DNA of 12,298 bases from Phycisphaeraceae bacterium (GTDB lineage Bacteria > Planctomycetota > Phycisphaerae > Phycisphaerales > UBA1924), in the NCBI GenBank assembly GCA_009827205.1, contig WUAK01000056.1, positions 1 through 12,298 of the forward strand, given 5' to 3'. Position 1 is the first letter of the stretch. Each line of letters opens with the position of its first letter. Under the pieces are notes generated by a model. The model had not been told where the DNA came from and did no database searches. It saw only the letters and a program-made list of their open reading frames with translations. A program made the position numbers and the translations under genes. Shown here in pieces: positions 6,987-12,298 of the stretch.

Positions 6987-7532
6987 CTACCCACGCAGGG
7001 GATGCTTGCCCTTTGATTCGCGTGCTTCATTGAGAGCCGCTAGTGCGCTGGGCTCTTTCGCGATCAGTTTGATGAGCTGACTCCGAGTGCACATGAGCCT
7101 GGTCGATGCTCGCTTCAGATCAAGCCCAGCGTTGTGGATCACATCTAACGCCTCGGCGAGCATCGCCGGGTAGTCACGGTGATCAGCGTTGCATGCGATC
7201 TTCCCGTCTCTGACGCGCGACCTCCAGAGATCCGAACCGATGTCACCAAGCGGAACCGGCGCCCTCGCCTGAATGGCAAGCTGAAGCCTGAGCCTCTTGA
7301 GCGCGACACGCTTGTTCACTTCAGGGCTCCGTCGCTCGCCCGCGTGAGCCTCGACACCAGTGGGTTTGTGTGTCAGCGTCACCATTGTCTGGACTCGGTT
7401 TCGGTGCTGTCCGCCCGGTCCGGATGTTCGACCTCTCCCAAGGACGCATTCAGTTAAGAATGTGTCGTCATCAAGCGTTGCCGGGTGGGGCGCGGAGACA
7501 TAGATCGGATCGATGAGCGGATGCGCACTCAT
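6987..7532 (-). CDS. Release-factor-like protein with GGQ domain (RF-1 domain)
   Basis: A 181-residue protein with the catalytic GGQ loop of class I release factors, RTSGPGGQHRNRVQTMVTLT (residues 35-54, GGQ at 40-42). It is followed by the family's H/P-x-TG-V-E-A segment (HKPTGVEAH). It lacks the stop-codon-recognition domains of RF1/RF2, so it should release stalled peptidyl-tRNA or act in ribosome rescue, as ArfB and MTRFR-type proteins do. Unlike ArfB it has no long Arg/Lys-rich tail for the empty mRNA channel. It has instead a helical C-terminal part (about 115-175) with LDLKRASTRLMCTRSQLIKL. Its ATG overlaps the tsaD stop as ATGA, so translation is coupled. A specific rescue role is inference, and I give no gene symbol because it is not a clear ArfB or PrfH. 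Confidence 0.88.
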   Translation of the reverse strand: MSAHPLIDPIYVSAPHPATLDDDTFLTECVLGRGRTSGPGGQHRNRVQTMVTLTHKPTGVEAHAGERRSPEVNKRVALKRLRLQLAIQARAPVPLGDIGSDLWRSRVRDGKIACNADHRDYPAMLAEALDVIHNAGLDLKRASTRLMCTRSQLIKLIAKEPSALAALNEARESKGKHPLRG

Positions 7533-8578
7533 GACATCCCCGGTGCAGCGCGCAGCAGAAGATCATCTGGTCCGATCGTCTGCAATGTGTGATACCCAAG
7601 CCCCGCGATCATCGCGGCGTTGTCCACACAGAACCGCATCTCAGGAAGCACAAGCTGAAGACTCTTGCTCTGAGCCAGTTCCGTGATATCACGCCTGATG
7701 CGCGAATTCGCGGACACCCCACCGCCGATGATCAATGACTTCGGCTTGTTCCCCATCGCATCCAGAGCGCGCTCAAGCTTCAGCACGATTGCCCTGCTTG
7801 CGGCGCGCTGGAAGCTAGCGCACAGGTCGCGCTTACGCCCAACCGTCAATTCGGTATTGTCCTTCGGGAAAACACCGCCTGGCCCCGGCACCCCTCGGAC
7901 CTCGTACAACAGCGCGGTCTTGAGACCCGAGAACGAGAAGTCGAGCGATTCCCGGCCGAGCCTGCTCACAGGCAGATCCACGGCTCTGTCGTCCGATGCA
8001 CCATCCGAAGCAAGCTTGTCAACGACAGGCCCTCCGGGATGACCGAGCCCCAGAATCGCCGCCGCTTTGTCGTACGCCTCACCGACCGCGTCATCGATTG
8101 TTCCGCCAAGTTTGCGGATCTCAGTGGGTGAGTCGCACTCGAAGATGGTTGAGTGCCCACCGCTGATCACGAGCCCCAGAGCCGGGAAGATGCCGTCTAT
8201 CCCTACATCTGTGTTCAGCAGCCCGGCCCAGAGATGCGCACGAACATGATCTACTCCAACCAGAGGCACACCGAGCGACCATGAGAGCGACTTCGCCGCC
8301 GAGACACCGACAAGCAGCGCACCGATGAGACCAGGGCGATGGCCGACAGCGATCGCTTCCAAATCAGAGAACTCACAGCCCGCATCTTTGATGGCCTGCT
8401 GAACCACACCCGTGATGCGTTCTGCATGCGCCCGGCTGGCCAGCTCAGGGACAACACCACCGAACGCCTCATGGATCTCGTGCTGGCTCGCAACAACGCT
8501 CGAGCGTACATGCCTGCCGTCCTCGACGACACTGGCCGCGGTCTCATCGCACGAACTTTCGATCCCGAGAATCAGCAT
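7529..8578 (-). CDS. tsaD: tRNA N6-adenosine threonylcarbamoyltransferase TsaD
   Basis: TsaD transfers threonylcarbamoyl from the TsaC product to A37 of tRNAs that read ANN codons, working with TsaB and TsaE in bacteria. The 349-residue length is normal. Motifs in order: ILGIESSCDETAAS (3-16), GGVVPELASRAHAERI (40-55), VGHRPGLIGALLVG (78-91), and metal ligands His111 and His115 in VDHVRAHLWAG. These are followed by ISGGHS (138-143), GEAYDKAA (166-173), GGGVSAN (285-291) and Asp319 in VDNAAMIAGLGY. RPGL in place of GPGL is a variant I have seen as normal in planctomycete-type sequences. The ATG at 8578 gives the canonical N-terminus; the preceding TAAGATGACAGA is a weak ribosome site. It is followed by the overlapping GGQ-protein gene and faces hflX across 57 bases. 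Confidence 0.97.
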   Translation of the reverse strand: MLILGIESSCDETAASVVEDGRHVRSSVVASQHEIHEAFGGVVPELASRAHAERITGVVQQAIKDAGCEFSDLEAIAVGHRPGLIGALLVGVSAAKSLSWSLGVPLVGVDHVRAHLWAGLLNTDVGIDGIFPALGLVISGGHSTIFECDSPTEIRKLGGTIDDAVGEAYDKAAAILGLGHPGGPVVDKLASDGASDDRAVDLPVSRLGRESLDFSFSGLKTALLYEVRGVPGPGGVFPKDNTELTVGRKRDLCASFQRAASRAIVLKLERALDAMGNKPKSLIIGGGVSANSRIRRDITELAQSKSLQLVLPEMRFCVDNAAMIAGLGYHTLQTIGPDDLLLRAAPGMS

Positions 8579-8594
8579 TCTGTCATCTTACGCG

Positions 8595-8622
8595 TCGATC
8601 CAACGGAGCCGGCTGCTAGAAT
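8595..8622 (+). promoter_or_regulatory. Probable hflX promoter, near-leaderless
   Basis: TCGATC (8595-8600) and TAGAAT (8617-8622) are spaced by 16 bases. The -10 box matches TATAAT at five of six positions; the -35 is weak. Transcription starting 6-7 bases after the -10 would leave only about seven bases before the hflX ATG at 8636, consistent with the absence of a Shine-Dalgarno sequence there. The same 57 bases must also hold the tsaD promoter in the other direction. Confidence 0.4.
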
Positions 8623-8635
8623 TGCAAACAACCAT

Positions 8636-10075
8636 ATGAACACCTCTAAACGCGACGAAGTCAAAATCCAGTCCGAACGAGCCGTACTGGCAGCCGTCAG
8701 GCTTCCCGATTCCAGGTACAACCCCGATGACCCGTTCGGAGAACTCAAGGCCCTGGCCGAGCAGGCCGGCGCGGTGGTAGTGGGCACACTCGATCAGATG
8801 CTTCAGCGTCCTATCGCGGGCACCTACATAGGCACCGGCAAATTGGATGAACTGAAAGCTCTATGCGACGAACTTGGCGCACAGACTGTCATCTTCGATC
8901 ACGAACTCAGCCCGAAGCAGATCGCCAACATCGAGAAGACCGTCGAACGGAAGATCCTTGACCGATCAGAAGTGATCCTTGATATCTTTGCCAGCCGCGC
9001 CACGACCCACGAAGCCAAACTCCAGGTCGAGATCGCCCAGCTCGAGTACACCTACCCGAGACTGCGTTCGATGTGGGCCCACCTCGAACGGATCGCCGGC
9101 GGCTCTGCGAGCGGCGGGGTCGGCACGCGAGGCCCTGGTGAGCAGCAGCTCGAGATCGACCGCAGACTCGTCCAGCGCCGAAAGGGCCACCTCAAGCAAG
9201 AGCTCGACAAGATCCAGGCCCGCAAGGAACGCTCAGTCGAGAAACGCAACATCGACAATTTCACAGTTGGGCTCGTTGGCTACACCAACGCCGGCAAGAG
9301 CAACCTCTTCAACTCACTCACCGAAGGCGGCGCCTACGCGGACGACCGGCTCTTCGCGACGCTCATGACCCGCACCCGCAAATGGGATCTGGGCGGGGGC
9401 GTCGATGTCATGCTCTCAGATACCGTCGGCTTTGTGCGTGATCTGCCTCATAACCTTGTAGCCAGCTTCAAAGCCACGCTCGAAGAAGCCACTCACGCAG
9501 ATCTACTCCTGATCGTGCTCGATGTTTCTGATCCGGCTGCGGAGCTTCACTACAAGGAAGTTGACCGCACGCTCCAGGAACTATTCGACGAGGTCTCAAA
9601 GGCATCAGAGAAAGCCGCGAAGAAAGCCGGCAACGACCGAGCGGTCGACCACTGGCAACCACCGAAACGACTCGTCCTGCTCAACAAGGTCGACCGGCTC
9701 AAGAACAACTCGGAGCTGCTCATCTGGCAGCAGCGCGTACCAAATTCACTGCCCATCAGCGCGCTGCCCGGCACCGATGACAACCCCAGCCGGGGTCAGG
9801 CCGAACTTACAGGTCTCGTGCGTGAAGTCTCGCTCGGTGAAATCCAGGAGCTTACGCTCTCGCTCCCGATGCGCGATGCAAAAGCCCTGCACACGCTCGA
9901 AACCAAGGCCGAGATCCTCGATCGCGATTACGAGGACGACCGTGTGATCGTGCGCACAAGAGTCGGCCAGAGGCTGCTCGCCGAACTCAGATCACGCGGC
10001 TCTGACATACGTGTCAACGAGGGACAAGACCCGGCGCCGCCGCGGACCTCGTGGCGCGATGCCCAAACAAGCTGA
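8636..10075 (+). CDS. hflX: Ribosome-associated GTPase HflX
   Basis: HflX binds 50S and 70S ribosomes and splits stalled or hibernating ones using GTP. The 479-residue protein has the HflX N-terminal domain, with GTGKLDELK (66-74), VIFDHELSPKQIANIE (85-100) and DRSEVILDIFASRA (109-122). Next comes the linker GGVGTRGPGEQQLEIDRR (160-177) and a coiled region. The G domain has G1 GYTNAGKS (215-222), G3 DTVGF (262-266) and G4 NKVD (350-353), with SAL (375-377) at the G5 place. The G2 segment reads FATLMTRTR where most relatives have FATLD-x-x-TR. A charged insert (about 321-345) precedes the G4 strand. ATG 8636 is chosen because the HflX homology begins there; the open frame runs 99 more codons upstream, antisense to tsaD. 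It ends in front of a shared terminator. Confidence 0.96.
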   Translation: MNTSKRDEVKIQSERAVLAAVRLPDSRYNPDDPFGELKALAEQAGAVVVGTLDQMLQRPIAGTYIGTGKLDELKALCDELGAQTVIFDHELSPKQIANIEKTVERKILDRSEVILDIFASRATTHEAKLQVEIAQLEYTYPRLRSMWAHLERIAGGSASGGVGTRGPGEQQLEIDRRLVQRRKGHLKQELDKIQARKERSVEKRNIDNFTVGLVGYTNAGKSNLFNSLTEGGAYADDRLFATLMTRTRKWDLGGGVDVMLSDTVGFVRDLPHNLVASFKATLEEATHADLLLIVLDVSDPAAELHYKEVDRTLQELFDEVSKASEKAAKKAGNDRAVDHWQPPKRLVLLNKVDRLKNNSELLIWQQRVPNSLPISALPGTDDNPSRGQAELTGLVREVSLGEIQELTLSLPMRDAKALHTLETKAEILDRDYEDDRVIVRTRVGQRLLAELRSRGSDIRVNEGQDPAPPRTSWRDAQTS

Positions 10076-10097
10076 AGCGAGTCATCGAAAAACAATG

Positions 10098-10124
10098 ACA
10101 CCCGAGCGCATCGCTCGGGTGTTT
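10098..10124. terminator. Bidirectional terminator between hflX and tRNA-Glu
   Basis: ACACCCGAGCG (10098-10108) and CGCTCGGGTGT (10112-10122) form an 11-pair perfect stem with a three-base loop (five if the last pair opens). On the plus strand TTTC follows, 22 bases after the hflX stop. On the minus strand ATTGTTTTTC follows, just after the tRNA-Glu 3' end. The stronger T tract is on the minus strand, so it probably ends both converging transcripts. Confidence 0.88.
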
Positions 10125-10130
10125 CTAAAG

Positions 10131-10205
10131 TGACCCCACGGGGATTCGAACCCCGGTTTTCAGGATGAGAACCTGACGTCCTGGACCAGGCTAGACGATG
10201 GGGCC
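10131..10205 (-). tRNA. tRNA-Glu (anticodon CTC)
   Basis: A 75-base cloverleaf on the minus strand. The acceptor GGCCCCA pairs with TGGGGTC (one G-U), and the D arm starts GTCTAGCC. The anticodon stem is TCAGG/CCTGA with loop TTCTCAT, giving anticodon CTC, which reads GAG. The T arm is CGGGG-TTCGAAT-CCCCG and the discriminator is A. The CCA end is not encoded and must be added after transcription. Confidence 0.95.
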
Positions 10206-10217
10206 ATCGCTGGAAGG

Positions 10218-10245
10218 ATGATAGCCCTCACCAAATGACGTTCAA
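10218..10245 (-). promoter_or_regulatory. Promoter of tRNA-Glu
   Basis: On the minus strand TTGAAC (10245-10240) and TATCAT (10223-10218) are separated by 16 bases. The -10 matches consensus at five of six positions and lies 12 bases before the mature tRNA 5' end. That is the same distance as for tRNA-Arg in this window. The -35 box overlaps the stop codon of the neighbouring small gene. Confidence 0.6.
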
Positions 10246-10544
10246 GCCTGCGCAACCGTGGTCATGCACGACCTGCGGACCTGCGCCAGTGCGTGGATCA
10301 TCGCCTCATCGATGTCACCAGCGATGCAGCGGCCAGAGTCGGCGTCGGTCTCCCAGTCAACGGTCACACACCCAAAGCCCCGAGGCTCGGTCGCATTCAT
10401 CTGTGCGCCAAGATCTCGGCACTCCCGCTCGCAGCGGTCGCGGGATGGGTACCACCTGCCAGTAACATCCTTGCTGCACCCGGATGTATCCAGGGGCAGC
10501 CATCCGGTGCTGTAGAGCACATCGACGGCGAACTCGTTTGGCAT
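10242..10544 (-). CDS. Small six-cysteine protein, unrecognised
   Basis: A 100-residue protein that I cannot assign to a family. It has no signal peptide and no membrane segment, so it is probably cytoplasmic. It has six cysteines (residues 23, 38, 42, 59, 73, 93), including the C-x-x-x-C at 38-42 in RDRCERECRDLG. Aromatic-rich stretches are GRWYPSRDRCERE and RGFGCVTVDWETDADSG. The C-terminal part (78-95) is helix-like. The ATG has GGAGA seven bases upstream. It lies 67 bases after the CPBP protease gene on the same strand and ends 36 bases before tRNA-Glu. The good ribosome site, amino-acid composition and position between real genes support a true gene. A metal-binding or disulfide role is only a guess from the cysteines. 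The GGGCC/GGCCC repeat in the upstream gap has no T tract, so read-through from rpsT is possible. Confidence 0.72.
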   Translation of the reverse strand: MPNEFAVDVLYSTGWLPLDTSGCSKDVTGRWYPSRDRCERECRDLGAQMNATEPRGFGCVTVDWETDADSGRCIAGDIDEAMIHALAQVRRSCMTTVAQA

Positions 10545-10611
10545 CGCAGAGTCTCCGGATCTGAGGGCCTATCGCAGAAATCGGCCCGTTGTCCCGATCG
10601 ACTGGAGCAGA

Positions 10612-11379
10612 TCAACTCCCGCTGGACATCGCCGGGAAGGCGACCAGGACAAGAAGATCATAGATCGCGTGTGCCCCAGCCGCGATTCCCAGACCACGTC
10701 CGAGAAATAGCGTCCCCAGATATACGCCCGAAGCGAAGAAGAAGATCACAGCAGCGACATGGATCTGTCCATCCACCCCGGATCGGTGATACGCGGCAAA
10801 CACAAGCGCGGAGAACCCAATCGCCAGAACGTTCCCGATCTGCTCACGAACGCCGCAGATATCGACGAGCAGCCCGTGCGCCAACGCGATAAGAACGAAC
10901 CTGAACACGAGTTCCTCGTACACCCCAGCGCCGATCGCGGTTGTCGCCCTCGCGCCCGCGGGCAACTCCGCGAACGTGTCCCCTACCCCTCCACCGAGCA
11001 ATCCCGTCATGGCCGCGAGCACCAGAATTGGTGCAGCCCAGATGCAGGACTCCGCAGCCATCACGACCAAACCACTCGGCCTGATTCGCCAAGGTCTGCG
11101 CTCAAGCAGATGCCACGACAAAAGCACCGCGACCAAGGCCAGCGCCGGCAGGTGCATGCCGAATACGCCGAAGATCTCAAAGAGTGTGTTGAGTAGGCGC
11201 CGCGCAGCGAGCCCGAGTGTCGCGAGTTCTTGCTGCCAGACGACCGAACCAACTTCGTAGAACAATACCAACGGCAAAAGAAAGACCAGCACCTGAAGAG
11301 GTCTGGTCGATTCCTGCCAGTAACTTTCGAGTTCGGTTTCTTCGATGGCGGCGAGATCAGTCTCGTCTGCGGCGCTCAT
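10612..11379 (-). CDS. CPBP-family intramembrane metalloprotease
   Basis: A 255-residue multi-pass inner-membrane protein of the CPBP (Rce1/CAAX protease and bacteriocin-processing) family. The family motifs are in order: EELVFR (155-160), FAAYH (194-198) and HAIYD (237-241). These supply the glutamate pair and histidines that hold the metal and activate water within the membrane. Hydrophobic segments lie near 28-47, 75-92, 104-128, 160-173, 183-197, 206-226 and 228-248. ATG 11379 is used because GAAGGG lies 5 bases before it; a TTG directly upstream is less likely. It starts 20 bases after the rpsT stop, so the two are probably co-transcribed. Substrates are unknown: the family includes prenyl-protein proteases, immunity proteins and membrane-protein processors. 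Confidence 0.9.
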   Translation of the reverse strand: MSAADETDLAAIEETELESYWQESTRPLQVLVFLLPLVLFYEVGSVVWQQELATLGLAARRLLNTLFEIFGVFGMHLPALALVAVLLSWHLLERRPWRIRPSGLVVMAAESCIWAAPILVLAAMTGLLGGGVGDTFAELPAGARATTAIGAGVYEELVFRFVLIALAHGLLVDICGVREQIGNVLAIGFSALVFAAYHRSGVDGQIHVAAVIFFFASGVYLGTLFLGRGLGIAAGAHAIYDLLVLVAFPAMSSGS

Positions 11380-11399
11380 CAAAGCCCTTCAGCAGCTGA

Positions 11400-11669
11400 T
11401 TACGATGCGGCCTTTGCCTTTAGCTGCGCGTTGAGGCGGCTCTTGCGGCGAGCGGCCTGACCCTTGTGGATCACACCCTTCTGTGCGGTCTTGTCGATCA
11501 CTGCACAGGCGGTCTTCAGTGCGTCCTGCGCACCGCTATTGTCACCGGCCGAGAGCTTCGTCTGGAACTCCTTGATCGCTTCACGCATAGTGCGGAGGCG
11601 CCAACGGTTGCGGGCGCGGTGCGTCTGGTTCTGACGGATTCTCTTCTTTGCCGAGACAGAGTGAGCCAT
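11400..11669 (-). CDS. rpsT: 30S ribosomal protein S20
   Basis: A protein of 89 residues, the usual length, which binds 16S rRNA early in small-subunit assembly. It has the typical start MAHSVSAKKRIRQNQTHRARN, a basic first helix with RLRTMREAIKEFQ, and the conserved VIDKTAQKGVIHKGQAARRKSRL block near residues 57-79. GAAGGAACAAGG lies upstream of the ATG, with the nearer AAGG four bases away and the better AAGGA about eleven. It stands alone as a ribosomal gene, followed by the CPBP protease gene. In many bacteria rpsT is controlled by its own product at the leader mRNA; the long structured leader here fits that idea but does not prove it. Confidence 0.97.
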   Translation of the reverse strand: MAHSVSAKKRIRQNQTHRARNRWRLRTMREAIKEFQTKLSAGDNSGAQDALKTACAVIDKTAQKGVIHKGQAARRKSRLNAQLKAKAAS

Positions 11670-11847
11670 TGAGCCTTGTTCCTTCAGGCGTGAAGCCTGT
11701 CAATTCCACGCCCGGACGCCTCGCCCGAGCCCCCGGCAGACCCTGTCCGCCGGGCACAAGTCTTGCCCCCAACCCCGGAAAGATCAACTCCCGGGGCCCT
11801 AGGACTTGCCTGGAGGGCTGATTCTTTCCTATTGTCGCACTCGCCAC
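11670..11847 (-). promoter_or_regulatory. GC-rich, structured leader/promoter region of rpsT
   Basis: This 178-base gap between rpsT and tRNA-Arg contains three inverted repeats in the rpsT leader orientation. They are CCCCGG/CCGGGG (11773-11778 and 11791-11796), CCCGGC/GCCGGG (11732-11737 and 11749-11754) and CAGGC/GCCTG (11685-11689 and 11695-11699), the last beside the ribosome site. A second pairing, CTTCA/TGAAG (11682-11686 and 11691-11695), competes with the last one. No clear rpsT promoter hexamers were found. The only perfect TTGACA lies too close to the start codon. Confidence 0.45.
11806..11835 (+). promoter_or_regulatory. Probable promoter of tRNA-Arg
   Basis: TTGCCT (11806-11811) and TATTGT (11830-11835) are spaced by 18 bases, each matching consensus at four of six positions. 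The -10 box ends 12 bases before the mature tRNA, the same geometry as at tRNA-Glu. It lies inside the presumed rpsT leader on the opposite strand. Confidence 0.45.
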
Positions 11848-11921
11848 GCGGGCGTAGCTCAATTGGATAGAGCACCTGACTACGGATCAGGAGGTTAGGG
11901 GTTCGACTCCTCTCGCCCGTG
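11848..11921 (+). tRNA. tRNA-Arg (anticodon ACG)
   Basis: A 74-base cloverleaf. The acceptor GCGGGCG pairs with CGCCCGT (first pair G-U), and the D arm is GCTC/GAGC. The anticodon stem CCTGA/TCAGG has loop CTACGGA, giving anticodon ACG. The T arm is AGGGG-TTCGACT-CCTCT and the discriminator is G. CCA is not encoded. A34 is normally edited to inosine by TadA, so this tRNA would read CGU, CGC and CGA. A short CTTTTCT tract follows directly, which may be all there is of a terminator. Confidence 0.93.
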
Positions 11922-12134
11922 CTTTTCTACGACCGACGCCTCCAGAGGCCTCATTTCAGCCCACAGACAATGTCTACACCCCCGGTTATGAACCCCGGAG
12001 TGACCGGAGCACACAGGCCCAGGATGCCTCTGCAGTATCATTATTGAGCCCGGAACAGCACCTGTTGTGGCCGAGTTAGCCACCGGTGCATACCCCAAGT
12101 TGCGCCAGATTCCCCGCATGACGAAAGGCCCACT
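11922..12134 (+). other. Intergenic region between tRNA-Arg and the flavodoxin-like gene
   Basis: 213 bases without a credible gene. CTTTTC (11922-11927) follows the tRNA, then the short inverted repeat GCCTC-CA-GAGGC, which is not a convincing terminator. Possible promoter-like AT-rich letters occur around TATCATTATTG near 12035-12045, too weak to call. A six-codon frame starting at ATG 12118 ends just before the next gene's GTG. Confidence 0.4.
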
Positions 12135-12298
12135 GTGACGGAACAGCTCAGCAAAATCACTAAAGACCAGTGCACCGCACCACCGGCTACCTACGGCGAC
12201 CTGAGCGTGCTCTTTCTGAATTGCACGCTCAACCGGACGCCCGTGCTGTCTCATACCGAGAAACTCATCGGAGTCGCGCAGCGCGTCTTCGCAGCGAA
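12135..12298 (+). CDS. Flavodoxin-fold NAD(P)H-dependent FMN reductase-like protein, partial
   Basis: Only the first 54 codons are present; the gene leaves the window on the right. After a short leader the protein enters DLSVLFLNCTLNRTPVLSHTEKLIG (about residues 22-46). The hydrophobic beta strand followed by N-C-T-L and then S/T-rich loop and helix is the phosphate-binding start of the flavodoxin-like NADPH-dependent FMN reductase superfamily. These are soluble flavoenzymes that reduce quinones, azo compounds or free flavin. The GTG start is supported by AAAGG (12124-12128) six bases upstream. The frame stays open further upstream without a better start. The exact substrate cannot be told from this fragment. 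Confidence 0.72.
   Translation, partial: MTEQLSKITKDQCTAPPATYGDLSVLFLNCTLNRTPVLSHTEKLIGVAQRVFAA

Noticed and set aside
8339..8635. 99-codon upstream extension of hflX
   Set aside because: It lies antisense within the tsaD N-terminus, which is certain, and HflX homology begins at 8636.
11699..11704. Perfect TTGACA (minus strand) upstream of rpsT
   Set aside because: A 17-base spacer would put the -10 at AACAAG within the ribosome site, so it cannot be the main promoter of an rpsT mRNA with a usable leader.
11895..12254. 119-codon minus-strand open frame across the tRNA-Arg end and the flavodoxin-like gene
   Set aside because: It overlaps a tRNA and is antisense to a better-supported gene. 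No motif and no ribosome site.
1..12298. CRISPR array, insertion sequence, phage attachment or defence island
   Set aside because: I found no regularly spaced direct repeats, transposase or integrase motifs, or duplicated tRNA 3' ends. The window reads as housekeeping chromosome.

Overview
The window is GC-rich, gene-dense bacterial chromosome. Several traits point to a marine planctomycete of the Phycisphaerae type: a secreted protein ending in a PEP-CTERM-like tail of the 'PAPAS...RRRR' kind, a very long periplasmic TPR protein in an operon with ExbB/ExbD, tRNA genes without an encoded CCA end, and frequent weak Shine-Dalgarno sites. This taxonomic call is inference from protein style; there is no 16S gene here. 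I see no mobile element, phage gene or CRISPR array.

Left part (1-5292, all minus strand). A three-gene operon reads TPR protein (1044 aa, exported) -> ExbB/TolQ/MotA-family proton channel -> ExbD/TolR (cut by the left edge), with gaps of 15 and 10 bases. It looks like an energised envelope machine in which the TPR giant would be the periplasmic partner. Its promoter probably lies in a 425-base gap (4217-4641) with an AT-rich island near 4326-4360. The same gap holds the strong terminator (4540-4564) of the upstream gene, a small exported protein with a PEP-CTERM-like tail (4642-5292).

Middle part (5403-10075). Reading leftwards from 8578: tsaD (t6A tRNA modification) overlaps by ATGA with a GGQ release-factor-like gene. 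Four bases further comes an unannotated 35-codon ORF, whose stop lies 38 bases before the single-chain iron-sulfur L-serine dehydratase gene (sdaA). Divergent from tsaD across only 57 bases is hflX (ribosome-splitting GTPase). hflX ends at a perfect hairpin that also serves tRNA-Glu(CUC), which converges on it.

Right part (10131-12298). On the minus strand rpsT (ribosomal protein S20) is followed after 20 bases by a CPBP-family membrane protease, then a 100-aa protein with six cysteines, then tRNA-Glu with its own promoter. Divergent from rpsT is tRNA-Arg(ACG). rpsT has a roughly 170-base GC-rich leader with several possible hairpins. The window closes with the start of a flavodoxin/NADPH-dependent FMN reductase-like gene on the plus strand.

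The common theme from 6987 to 11921 is translation and its quality control (release-factor-like protein, TsaD, HflX, S20, two tRNAs). The left operon is envelope machinery. The best leads for something undescribed are the TPR-ExbB-ExbD operon, the 35-codon ORF between the release-factor-like gene and sdaA, and the six-cysteine protein beside tRNA-Glu.
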